Positions 1-8,673 of a DNA stretch of 64,000 nucleotides are shown here, one piece after another. The stretch covers positions 45,776 through 109,775 of the forward strand of contig LYSZ01000011.1 in NCBI GenBank assembly GCA_001657385.1, written 5' to 3'. A program made the translations under genes and the position numbers. The stretch's first letter is position 1. Each line of letters begins with the position of its first letter. The notes under the pieces are model-generated. The model was not told where the DNA came from. It worked only from the letters and a program-made list of their open reading frames with translations, and did no database searches. The DNA is from Parvularcula sp. BBD 1991-13. GTDB taxonomy: Bacteria; Pseudomonadota; Alphaproteobacteria; Caulobacterales; Parvularculaceae.

Positions 1-2053
1 TCGTAATTCGTCACTTCGTCCGTATCGATCGCGAAAGGCACGGTGAAGCCGTCCGGACCCTGCGCGCCGCCGGGGCGGTTGAGAAGGCCGGGGCGGAATC
101 CTTCCGAATAGGTGGCGTATAGCAGGACGCCGTCCGTCGGCGTCCAGCTCACATTGCCCTTGAAAATAAATCCGTCCGTAGACGCAGTATCCGGCGCGCT
201 CAGGGCGTTGAAGATCTGCGCCGCCTGCGCGTCGGTCAGGTCCGGATCGATCGCCTGGATGTCGGCGATGCTCTGTCCCTGGGTGTAGGTGATCTGGCGG
301 CTGAGGTCGCAGGTGCCGCGGAAGGTGAATTCTCCATCGCCGTTGTAGAGATCGCTGATGTCCGTGCCGAAGGCGTTTTCGTCGACCCCGGAGCTGTTGC
401 AGAACGAGGAGTTGGCGCCGCCCTCGAAATCGACCTCGATATCGTAATAGCGCGTGCCGAAGGTCAGCGTCAGCGTATCCGGGATGAGGTCGAAGTTCAC
501 TTCGCCGAAAAAGCCGAGTTGCTCGTCGGTGCGCTTGATGTCGTTGCGGAAGATCACGCCCGGCGGGAACGGTCCCGGATCGGAAGCGAAACCGGTGGTG
601 AAGGGGAAGTTCGGCGGAAAGCCTTGCTGCCCGAACAGGTCGATCTGGTCGAAACCGGTAGTGTAAGTAAAGTCGTTGCGTTCGGTCAGCTCCATGTCGC
701 TGTAGAACGCGCCGAAGGTGGCGCGCAGGCGATATTCCGACGGCGTGTTGAAACGCAGCTCGTGCGTGAAGATCTGGGTTTCGGTCGTCGAGCGAACGAA
801 GCCGTCCGGGGCCTGACAGGTTCCGCTCGGCGCGTCGGCGCCGGGATAGGTGACGGACCCGTCGCAGATATAATAGGGCAGGTACTGACCGATGAACAGG
901 TAGTCCGCGTAATCGACTGTCTGATCGGTGTCGCGGTCAGTATAGGCGCCGGTGTAGACCGCTTCCAGGGCGCCGAGGCGGCCTTCCAGCGTCCAGCTCG
1001 TGTTATTGAAGTCGTCTTCCAGCTCGTCGCCGGCGAAGCGCTGGATCTCGTATTCGTCAAGCTCCGGGTCGGCGAAGAACACGCCTTCCGTTTCAAGGCT
1101 CTGGCGCGCATGGGCGACCGTCAGCGTCCAGTCGTCGTTGATGGCGTAAAGGGCGCTGATGCGGAACCGGCATAGCTTGCGTCGTTGAAATCGTCTTCGA
1201 CCAGGGCGCCGTTGTTCGCCTGGAGGAAATTGACCCCCGACAGATCGGCGAGGTCGGGGTTGGCCCCCGGGTCCGCCGCGAGATTGTCGGCGACCTGGCT
1301 CTCGGACTGGAAGCCGTCCCGCGCGCGCGAGACCGGCACGCCGTTGCGGCGAACGGTTCCCGCGCTGCGGAAGCGCGCGCTTTCAGACGCATCGCGCGTT
1401 CCCGGCACGTTGTCGATGTATCCTCCGCGCTCGTCGGTATAGGCGACGCCGCGCAGCGCGAGGTTTTCCGTAACCGGAATGTTGATGATGCCTTCGACCT
1501 TGTTGCTCATCTCCCCGCCCTCGGTGAAGGAGACGCCGGCGTTGGCGATGGCCTCGAACTCGCCGAGCTTCGGCTTGTTCGTGATCAGGCGGATCGTGCC
1601 GGCCTGGGAGCTTGCGCCGAACAGCGTGCCCTGCGGGCCGGGCAGGACTTCCACCCGCTCGAGGTCGACGGCGTAGACGTCGAGGTTGCGGCCCGGCTGG
1701 GCGAGCGGCTGCTCGTCAAGATAGAGCGCCACGTTCGGCGCTAGGCCTGCGACGCCCGCCACGGTCAGGTTCGGCGTCGTCGAGGCGAGACCGCGGATAT
1801 AGATCGTGTTCTGTCCCGGTCCGCCGCCGCCTGCGGTCACGCCCGGCAACTGGACCAGATAATCGGTGAAGTTGTCGACGTTCAGTTCGTCAAGCTGCTG
1901 ACCGCCAAGCGCCTGGACCGCCACTGGAATGTCCTGGGCGTTCTCCGCGCGCTTGGTGGCGGTGACGACGATCTGGTCCACTTCCGCGAGAGCGGTCGAA
2001 AACAGCGCTGTTGTAACGGCGATCGCAGATGCGCCGATCATATGCTTTTTCAC
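1..2053 (-). pseudogene. TonB-dependent outer-membrane receptor, frameshifted and cut by the window edge
   Basis: The first 295 or so codons (from ATG at 2053) encode a signal peptide, a TonB-box-like DQIVVTA and a plug domain with the usual VEVLPGPQGTLFGASS motif. After FNDASYAG the reading frame runs into a stop at about 1121, but the next frame continues without a stop from about 1166 to base 1 with clear beta-barrel sequence (RISALYAINDDWTLTV, then FGTRYYDIEV, then ATYSEGFRPGLLN). One missing base near 1166-1168, inside a GG-TTC stretch, restores a single protein; the barrel end lies outside the window. The receptor would import a ligand across the outer membrane using TonB energy. Its upstream neighbour on the same strand is a PhoX phosphatase, so a phosphorylated ligand is possible but unproven. 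Either a recent pseudogene or a sequencing error. Confidence 0.85.
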
Positions 2054-2533
2054 AGGTTTTGCCCCTCGTTCTGTATTGCCTGCGTCCGCTCAAGCCTGTT
2101 GCGGGTCGAGAATGCGTTTTGCGGACGTCGCGCTGCGGCGCGGCATGCCTCGACCGGCTATGGGTAATGGCTGGCTTATAGCAAATAATTAGAAAAACGA
2201 AATAGTACCCGCAGAAAATCTGTCAGATGCGCCCTCGCATTCGCGTGAAAATTAAATAAACAAATAAAATCAATCTGTTGCCCGAAAATCGACGGCGCCG
2301 TTTGATTCGAAAATCAAATCATTGAGCGCCCCCGCTTCGTTGGGTCGCACGCCTCTGCCGGCCTTGCTCGCCCCAACACGCCTACCGCCGTGTGCGCCTG
2401 TCGCCGCCTCGCATGGGAAACCCGGTCATGGTTGCGCCCCGGCAAACCGCAACGCCGCCCGGAACAGGGCGGCGCGCGGCGTTCTTTCTCGTATGGGCTC
2501 GTATGGGGCGTTGGCGCGGGCTCGCGGCGCGGC
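2054..2533. other. Intergenic region upstream of the TonB receptor
   Basis: No gene could be supported here. The half next to the receptor (about 2170-2330) is AT-rich and presumably holds its promoter; the half next to the phosphatase is very GC-rich and open in several frames, but none of those frames resembles a protein family. A perfect inverted repeat is listed separately at 2301-2318. Confidence 0.5.
2301..2318. promoter_or_regulatory. Perfect inverted repeat upstream of the TonB receptor
   Basis: The arms TTTGATT and AATCAAA flank a four-base centre (CGAA). The repeat sits about 250 bp upstream of the receptor start, in the AT-rich part of the spacer, so it could be a regulator binding site. 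No cognate regulator is identifiable from the sequence alone. Confidence 0.3.
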
Positions 2534-4507
2534 TCAGCCGGTAAGCGGTCCGCCGATGGGCCCGCCGTCCTTGCGCCGGACGGCGACGACCGCCGGGCGG
2601 GGCGGGGCGGCGTCGTCGAAATCCGGCCAGCGCGTCGTCGGGGCCTCGAACGTCGCGCCGCGCCCGTCCCCCGGATGCTGCACGGACAAGAACAGGGTCG
2701 CGCCGTCGGCGGCGAAGCGCGGGCCGCAGACTTCCGCGCCGATCGGCGCCCGAAAGAAAGCGCGCCCCGCGCCGCGCCGCGCGCCATCCGTTTCGATCGC
2801 CCAGAGCCCGTCCGCCGCGCCGGTGCTCCGGTTGCCGTCGGTCGCCACCCACAGCCGGCCGAACGGGTCGACCGCGCAATTGTCCGGCGCGCCGAACCAT
2901 CCGTTCTCGGAGGTCAGCGGATTCCACATCGCGCCGAATTCCGGTTTGTCCGGGTCTCCGCATTTTATCAGGATTTCCCAGCGCGAGCGGGTCGCGGCGA
3001 AATCGCCGTCCGGCTCGGTTATCTCGATAATGTGGCCGAAGAGGTTCTCCGCCCGCGGATTGGCGGCGTCGGTCTGATCGGCCGTGCGCTGACTGTTATT
3101 GGTGAGCATGACCCATACGCGCCCGCCCTTGGGGTCGGCTTCCACATCTTCCGGCCGGTCCATCGGCGTCGCGCCCAGAAGGTCGGCCGCGCGCCGCGTC
3201 TCGATCAGGACCTCGCCCTGTGACGCGAAGCCGTTTTCCGGCGTCAACGGACCTTTCCCGAAAACCAGCGGCATCCACTCAAGCGTTCCGTCGTCCTCAA
3301 ATCGCGCGACGTAAAGGGTTCCCTCGTCGAGCAGGGAGAGGTTAGCCTCGCGGTCCCCCTCGTCATAGGCCCGCGCCGAGACGAATTTGTAGACATAGTC
3401 GAAGCGTTGATCGTCGCCCATATAGATGACGACGCGGCCGTCGGGCGCGAGGACGGTTTCCGCGCCTTCATGTTTGAACCGGCCGAGGGCCGTACGCTTT
3501 TTCGGCGTCGAGGCGGGATTGAGAATATCCACCTCCACCACCCATCCGAAGCGGTTGGGTTCGTTCGGCTCCGCCGCGACGTTGAACCGGTCGACGTGGC
3601 GGCCCCATTGATACCCCCCGCCCGGCAGGCCGTAGCGCCCGTAATTCTCTGCTTCCGGATGGTCTTCCGGCAGCGCGCCGAGGAAATAGGCGTTGAAGTT
3701 CTCTTCCGCCATCAGATAGGAGCCCCAGGGCGTGACCCCGCCGGCGCAGTTATTGACGGTGCCGGTCACGGCGCGCCCGGTCGGGTCCGCGCCGGTGCGC
3801 AGGCGCGGATGTCCCGCCGCGGGGCCGGTGATTTCCATTGCCGTGTCTCCGGCGGTGATGCGTCGATTATAGGTCGAGTCCAGCACCGGCGCCCACTTGC
3901 CGTTCCGTTGCGCGATTTCGACGACCGTTCCTCCGTGCGCGGCCATTTCCGTTTCGCAGCGCTCGCGCGTCATGCTCTCCGGATAGTCGGCGGCGAGCCC
4001 CGGCTGCATCAGCAAGGTCGAAACATATTCATGGTTGACGCAGAGAATGCCCCGCGCTTCCTCGCCGTCGCGCGGCGCCAGGGGCCAGAATCCGATGAAA
4101 TCGTTGTTGTAGCCGAATTGGCGGCGCTGGGCGTCGGCGCTTTGCGCCTGCGGGTCAAAGGCGGGCGAATCCGGAAAGAGGGCGTCGCCCCAGCGCAGGA
4201 GAATGTCGGCGTCGTAGTCGGCGGGGAGGTGGTGGGTCTCGTCAAGGCCGCGCGCAATCTCCTTGAAGTCGAAGGCCGGCGCCTCCATTGCGGCGCCCCC
4301 GTTGTCTCCGGCGGCGTTGCCGGCCGCGTTTCCGCCTAACCCGTCAGCGGCCCCGTCGCGGCCGCACGCCGCCAGGGCAAGCCCGGAGGCCGCCGCCATG
4401 CCGCTGACGAAACCGCGCCGTGTCAGGCGCGAAGCAATGATGTCGCCGATCGTCCGGGCGCCCGCCAATGCTCTCGGGTTGCTGGGCGTGTTGTCGTCGT
4501 CTTGCAT
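2534..4507 (-). CDS. phoX: PhoX family (DUF839) phosphatase with Tat signal
   Basis: Members of this family are periplasmic calcium/iron-dependent alkaline phosphatases. The N-terminus carries a twin-arginine signal (LTRRGFVSGMAAASGLALAAC, with a Cys that could also be lipidated), followed by a low-complexity Gly/Ala/Asn linker and the DUF839 beta-propeller core: ILCVNHEYVS, NNCAGGVTPWGSYLMAEEN, GWVVEVD, LGRFKHEGAE, YMGDDQRFDYVYKF and PDNCAVDPFGRLWVATDGN are all typical. The start at 4507 (MQDDDNTP) is preferred over the longer ATG at 4531 because GAGAGG lies about ten bases before it. At about 657 residues the length is normal. It lies upstream of, and on the same strand as, the TonB receptor but 480 bp away, so co-transcription is uncertain. 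Confidence 0.88.
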   Translation of the reverse strand: MQDDDNTPSNPRALAGARTIGDIIASRLTRRGFVSGMAAASGLALAACGRDGAADGLGGNAAGNAAGDNGGAAMEAPAFDFKEIARGLDETHHLPADYDADILLRWGDALFPDSPAFDPQAQSADAQRRQFGYNNDFIGFWPLAPRDGEEARGILCVNHEYVSTLLMQPGLAADYPESMTRERCETEMAAHGGTVVEIAQRNGKWAPVLDSTYNRRITAGDTAMEITGPAAGHPRLRTGADPTGRAVTGTVNNCAGGVTPWGSYLMAEENFNAYFLGALPEDHPEAENYGRYGLPGGGYQWGRHVDRFNVAAEPNEPNRFGWVVEVDILNPASTPKKRTALGRFKHEGAETVLAPDGRVVIYMGDDQRFDYVYKFVSARAYDEGDREANLSLLDEGTLYVARFEDDGTLEWMPLVFGKGPLTPENGFASQGEVLIETRRAADLLGATPMDRPEDVEADPKGGRVWVMLTNNSQRTADQTDAANPRAENLFGHIIEITEPDGDFAATRSRWEILIKCGDPDKPEFGAMWNPLTSENGWFGAPDNCAVDPFGRLWVATDGNRSTGAADGLWAIETDGARRGAGRAFFRAPIGAEVCGPRFAADGATLFLSVQHPGDGRGATFEAPTTRWPDFDDAAPPRPAVVAVRRKDGGPIGGPLTG

Positions 4508-4853
4508 GCTCTTCGGCCTCTCTGTTCGCAATTCTGCTGGGTTCGTCTTCGTGCAGGGTTCGGAATTGTGCTGGCAATCTTTACGCTACGCTGTCGAAGT
4601 GGCGCGCCTGTGACAGCAATCGCAAAGGTTTTTCAAGGGCGCGCATTTGCCTGGAATCGGTCCTGTCTCTCTTTTATTAGGCGGCTGGCTTTTTCAGCGC
4701 GGCAAAGAAAAGCGCGGCGGTGGATTTTTCAGGTCTGTTATAATATAACGCCTTTCCTGACAATATGAATCGGTTTCGCTTCGGCGAGGGTAAAGCCAGT
4801 TTAGGAAGCGACCTGCGGTCATAGGCCGCGGCGTCAAGGCAGGGTGCGTTTGC
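4508..4853. other. Divergent intergenic region between phoX and the M3 peptidase
   Basis: No gene is seen. It must contain the two divergent promoters. An AT-rich block at about 4735-4750 includes TATAAT and a near-palindrome GTTATAATATAAC, a plausible -10 region, but no convincing -35 partner or complete Pho box was found. Confidence 0.45.
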
Positions 4854-7094
4854 ATGGGGTTTCAAAATAAAGTGGCGTTGATGAATGGGCGCGCGGCGCG
4901 TCTCGCCGCGGTGAGCGCGTTTGCATTGCTCGCCGCCTGCGGCGGACAGGGCGAAACGGAACGCGGCGAGATGGGGCAAGGCGAGATGGTGCAAGGCGCG
5001 GCGGGCGAGGCCGTGTCCGAGGCCGAGGCGTCGAACCCGCTGCTCGCCCCATGGACGGCCCCTTTTGGCGCGCCCCCCTTCGACGATATCGACAGCGGCC
5101 ACTTCACGCCGGCGTTCGAGGCGGCCATGCGGGTCCATCGCGACGAAATCGCCGTCATCGCCGCCAATCCCCATGAGCCGACCTTCGACAACACCATCGC
5201 CGCGCTGGAGCGGTCCGGCGGCGCCCTGGCGCGGGTGCAGCGCACTTTCTCCGCATACGCCTCATCCGCGACGAATGATGACATCCGCGCCATCCAGCGT
5301 GAGATGGCGCCGCGACTCGCCGCGCACCGCAGCGCGATTTTTCTGAACGAAGCCCTGTTCGACCGCATTGACGCGGTCTACCGCAATCTGGAGACCCTGA
5401 ACCTCGCCGCGGAACAGGCGCGGGTCGTCGAGCGCACGCACACCGCCTTTGTCCGCGCGGGCGCGGAGCTTGACGGCGACGGGCGCGCGCGGCTGGCGGC
5501 GATCATCGAGGAACTGGCCGGGCTCTATACGGCCTTCAGCCAGAACGTTCAGAAAGACGCCGAAAGTTTCATGCTGGTCCTCGAAACCGACGCGGACACG
5601 GCCGGCCTGCCGGACGTCGCCCTCGGCGCCGCCGCGCAGGCCGCCGCCGAACGCGGCCTTGCGGGCAAGCATGTCGTCACCCTGGCGCGGTCGTCGTTCG
5701 AGCCGTTCATGACATTCTCCGAGCGCCGCGACTTGCGCGAGAAACTGTTCCGCGCCTGGACCAATCGCGGCGACAACGGCAACGCTTTCGACAACAAGGA
5801 GTCCATCCGCCGGATCCTGGACCTGCGTCTGGAGCGCGCGCGGCTTCTGGGCTACGACAATTTCGCGCAGTACCGCACGGCGAACACCATGGCGGCCACG
5901 CCGCAGAACGCCAGGGACCTGCTCGACGAGGTCTGGGCCGGCGCCCTCGCCAAGGCCGAGGCGGAGGCTGAAGAGATCCGCGCGGCGATGGCCGCGGACG
6001 GCGCCGAGCATCCGCTGGAGCCCTGGGACTGGTGGCGGTATGCGGAAAAATCCCGCGCCGCCCGCTATGATTTCAACGAGGATGAAGTCAAGGCCTACCT
6101 TTCCCTCGACAATGTGCTGAAGGCCCAGTTCGCCGTCGCCAACAGGCTGTTCGGCGTCACTTTCGAGGAGCGCTTCGACATCCCCGTCTATCACCACGAT
6201 GTTCGGGTGTGGGAAATGAAAGACGCCGGCGGAGCGCATATCGGTCTTTTCTACGGCGATTATTTCGCCCGCCAGGGAAAGCGTTCCGGCGCCTGGATGA
6301 GCGCGCTGCGCGTGCAGCACCGGCTCGACGGCGAGGTAACGCCGCTGATCATGAACAACTGCAACTATAACAAGCCCGCGCCCGGCGAGCCGGCGCTGAT
6401 TACCCTGCGCGAAGCCGAAGTGGTTTTCCATGAGTTCGGTCACGCCCTGCACGGACTGATGTCGGACGTTACCTATCCGTCGATCGCCGGAACGTCGGTC
6501 GACTACGATTTCGTGGAATTCCCGGCTCAGATCTACGAACACTGGATGCGGGCGCCCCAGGTGATCGAGGAATTCGCGCTGCATCACGAAACCGGCGAGC
6601 CGATGCCGGCGGCGTTGTTGGAAAAAGTCCGCGCGGCGGCGAACGCCAAGTCCGGTTTCGACAATGTTGAGTTCATCGCTTCGGCTTTCGTCGATCTTGC
6701 ATTGCACCGGATCGAGGATCGGCGCGTCATCGCCGCGCTCGACATCAATCAGTTCGAGGACGACATCCTTGACGCCGCAGGCAAGCCGGACGCCATCGCC
6801 ATGCGCCATCGCTCGCCGCATTTTCTCCACGCCTTCGCCGGAGAACTCTATGCGGGCGGCTATTACACCTATATGTGGGCCGGCGTGCTCGATAATGACG
6901 GCTTCGCCGCGTTTGAAGAGGCGGGCGACATTTTCGATCCCGCTCTCGCCGCTAAGCTTCGCGATTACGTCTACGCCGCCGGCAATTCGCGTCCGGCCAT
7001 GGACGCGTATATCGGCTTTCGCGGCCGCGCGCCGGAAACCGGGCCGCTGTTGCGCAATCGCGGCCTCGACCGCGGCGAAAAGCCGGAGAGCTGA
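4854..7094 (+). CDS. dcp: M3 family metallopeptidase (peptidyl-dipeptidase Dcp-like), lipoprotein
   Basis: This zinc peptidase would hydrolyse oligopeptides or remove C-terminal dipeptides. The N-terminus is a lipoprotein signal (FALLAACG), so the enzyme is probably anchored in the periplasm, unlike the cytoplasmic E. coli Dcp. The zinc motif HEFGH is at residues 526-530 (VVFHEFGHALHGLMSDV), and SVDYDFVEFPAQIYEHW, which supplies the third ligand region and is characteristic of the M3A subfamily, follows. The C-terminal GGYYTYMWAGVLDNDGF block is also typical. The length of 746 residues fits Dcp plus a signal peptide. An alternative ATG at 4881 would shorten the protein by nine residues; neither start has a strong ribosome-binding site. 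It is monocistronic as far as visible. Confidence 0.92.
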   Translation: MGFQNKVALMNGRAARLAAVSAFALLAACGGQGETERGEMGQGEMVQGAAGEAVSEAEASNPLLAPWTAPFGAPPFDDIDSGHFTPAFEAAMRVHRDEIAVIAANPHEPTFDNTIAALERSGGALARVQRTFSAYASSATNDDIRAIQREMAPRLAAHRSAIFLNEALFDRIDAVYRNLETLNLAAEQARVVERTHTAFVRAGAELDGDGRARLAAIIEELAGLYTAFSQNVQKDAESFMLVLETDADTAGLPDVALGAAAQAAAERGLAGKHVVTLARSSFEPFMTFSERRDLREKLFRAWTNRGDNGNAFDNKESIRRILDLRLERARLLGYDNFAQYRTANTMAATPQNARDLLDEVWAGALAKAEAEAEEIRAAMAADGAEHPLEPWDWWRYAEKSRAARYDFNEDEVKAYLSLDNVLKAQFAVANRLFGVTFEERFDIPVYHHDVRVWEMKDAGGAHIGLFYGDYFARQGKRSGAWMSALRVQHRLDGEVTPLIMNNCNYNKPAPGEPALITLREAEVVFHEFGHALHGLMSDVTYPSIAGTSVDYDFVEFPAQIYEHWMRAPQVIEEFALHHETGEPMPAALLEKVRAAANAKSGFDNVEFIASAFVDLALHRIEDRRVIAALDINQFEDDILDAAGKPDAIAMRHRSPHFLHAFAGELYAGGYYTYMWAGVLDNDGFAAFEEAGDIFDPALAAKLRDYVYAAGNSRPAMDAYIGFRGRAPETGPLLRNRGLDRGEKPES

Positions 7095-7161
7095 TTTCTC
7101 GCCGCGTGTCTACGTCCGGTCTTGATCCGCCCTTGATCCGTTTTTGTTAGGCCGCGCCCTG

Positions 7162-7190
7162 AAACAGTCGCAACACTAAACAGTCGCAAC
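7162..7190. repeat. 13-bp direct repeat
   Basis: AAACAGTCGCAAC occurs at 7162-7174 and again at 7178-7190, a 16-bp period. It lies between the M3 peptidase and the catabolic operon. Function unknown; it may be a regulator site or simple slippage. Confidence 0.6.
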
Positions 7191-7360
7191 GAAGCGCGCA
7201 GGACCGCCGGCCCGCTCGCTTTTTTATTGATACCCGCTGCGGCGCCCATGGGGCCTGTGCGCATCGTCCTGCGGGCTGAGGATCGAGGGGAGCTGCATCC
7301 CGCTTCGCATTCGCCGCCTTTTTGCGGGCGGCGGGTTTTCCGCCGCGTCCTGCATTAAAA

Positions 7361-7380
7361 GCTTGCGTAAACATACTAAC
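7361..7380 (+). promoter_or_regulatory. Shared catabolic-regulon element, copy A
   Basis: GCTTGCGTAAACATACTAAC lies about 140 bp upstream of the first thiolase start. Closely similar 20-mers precede the dioxygenase, the tannase-family gene and the TonB receptor, and no copy was noticed outside the island. It could be the operator of the tandem HxlR regulator encoded in the island, or a promoter core; which of these is inference. Confidence 0.65.
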
Positions 7381-7518
7381 ATGATACTCCTAAGACGTCT
7401 CCCGCGAATGGCGGCGATCGTGGAGCGCGGCATCCGGGCGATGCGGTCGAGACTGAAGCTGATGTTGGGGCGGCGCACAACCACAAGACCAGAGGGCAAA
7501 AGGCAGAGGGCAGGATCG

Positions 7519-8670
7519 TTGACGGCATTTCTCTACGACGCGGTGCGCACGCCGCGCGGCAAAGGAAAAACAGAAGGCGGGCTTGCATCGATGAAGCCGG
7601 AGGAGCTGGTCGCGGCGCTTGTCAACGCGGTCAGGCTGCGCACGGACCGGCGCATGAACCCGGATGCGCTGATCCTCGGCTGCGTCGGGCAGGTCGGCGC
7701 GCAGGGCGGCAATATCGCCCTTGTCTCCAAGCTCAAGGCCGGCCTGGCCGACGCCGCCGCCGCCTTTACAATCAACAATTACTGCGTCTCAGGCCTGACG
7801 GCGGTGGGCCAGGCGGCCGCCATGACGGCGGCGGGCCAGGCCGAGCGCGTGCTGGCCGGCGGGGTGGAGATGATGTCCCGCGTTCCGTTCATGGGCGACG
7901 CCGCGAGCTATTACGAGGACGACGCCCTGCCGACACGCAGCCGGTATCTGCCGGTGGCGCTCGCCGCCGACCGGCTGGCCGAGGACATGGAGATTTCCCG
8001 CCGCGAGATGGACGAGGCGGCGCTCCTGTCGCAGGAGCGCGCCGCCGCCGCCGAGGATACGGCGCTTGTCGCCTCGCGCATCGCCGTCAACGGGCTCGAC
8101 CGCGAGGAATGCGTGCGCCTGACCACGCAGGAAACGCTGAGCGGGCTGGAGCCGGCATTCGCGCCGCTTGCCGCTCAGTATAAGGACATACTCGGCCGGG
8201 ACATCGATCATCGCCACACCATCGCCCATGCGCCGCCGGTCTGCGACGGCGCCGCGCTCGCGCTCGTGGGGGCGGAAGGGGCGGTGGACGCCCCGCCCCG
8301 CGCGCGCATTGTCGCCTGGGCCGAGGCGGGCGGCGATCCGGCGGCGTCCCTGACCGCGGGCTTCGCCGCCATGGAACGCGCGCTCGCGCGCGCCGGTCTT
8401 TCCTTGAGCGACATGGACCGTATTGAATTCATGGAGGCCTTCGCCGTCACCATGGCGGCGTTCATCCGCGACTGGAGCCCGGACATGGACAAGGTCAATG
8501 TCGGCGGCGGCCACATGGCCAAGGGGCATCCGCTCGGCGCTTCGGGCGGCATCCTTCTGTCGTCTTTGATGGACGCTCTCGACCTGGCGCAAGGGCGGTA
8601 CGGGCTGGTGGTCGCCGCCGGCGCTTCCGGCATCGGCAGCGCCATGATCGTCGAGCGAATGGGAGGATAA
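7519..8670 (+). CDS. Thiolase family protein (acetyl-CoA acyltransferase-like)
   Basis: Thiolases cleave 3-ketoacyl-CoA with CoA or condense two acyl-CoAs. The start is probably TTG at 7519: the family N-terminus (TAFLYDAVRTPRGKG) begins there and CAGAGGGCAGGA precedes it. The nucleophilic Cys is at residue 89 in NNYCVSGLT, and the catalytic His is in GHMAKGHPLGASGG. The second catalytic Cys, normally in a C-terminal CxGGG(M/I)G motif, is replaced: the sequence reads VAAGASGIGSAM. Activity may therefore be altered. The gene is first in a tightly packed operon and is three bases from the PaaN-like gene. The upstream 20-bp element suggests HxlR-type control. Confidence 0.87.
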   Translation: MTAFLYDAVRTPRGKGKTEGGLASMKPEELVAALVNAVRLRTDRRMNPDALILGCVGQVGAQGGNIALVSKLKAGLADAAAAFTINNYCVSGLTAVGQAAAMTAAGQAERVLAGGVEMMSRVPFMGDAASYYEDDALPTRSRYLPVALAADRLAEDMEISRREMDEAALLSQERAAAAEDTALVASRIAVNGLDREECVRLTTQETLSGLEPAFAPLAAQYKDILGRDIDHRHTIAHAPPVCDGAALALVGAEGAVDAPPRARIVAWAEAGGDPAASLTAGFAAMERALARAGLSLSDMDRIEFMEAFAVTMAAFIRDWSPDMDKVNVGGGHMAKGHPLGASGGILLSSLMDALDLAQGRYGLVVAAGASGIGSAMIVERMGG

Positions 8671-8673
8671 GTT

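Larger units (their letters stand above)
7095..7518. other. Leader region of the first catabolic operon
   Basis: No recognisable gene is present. It holds a 13-bp direct repeat (7162-7190) and one copy of the island-wide 20-bp element (7361-7380). An in-frame ATG at 7381 could extend the thiolase upstream, but the resulting 46 residues resemble no thiolase N-terminus, so the stretch is treated as untranslated leader. Confidence 0.5.

Noticed and set aside
4508..4853. A Pho box upstream of phoX
   Set aside because: Only one CTGTCAC half-site could be seen, without the second direct repeat at 11-bp spacing.
7381..7518. A longer N-terminus for the first thiolase from ATG 7381
   Set aside because: The extra residues are basic and unlike any thiolase, the ATG directly abuts the shared operator-like element, and a good ribosome-binding site precedes TTG 7519.
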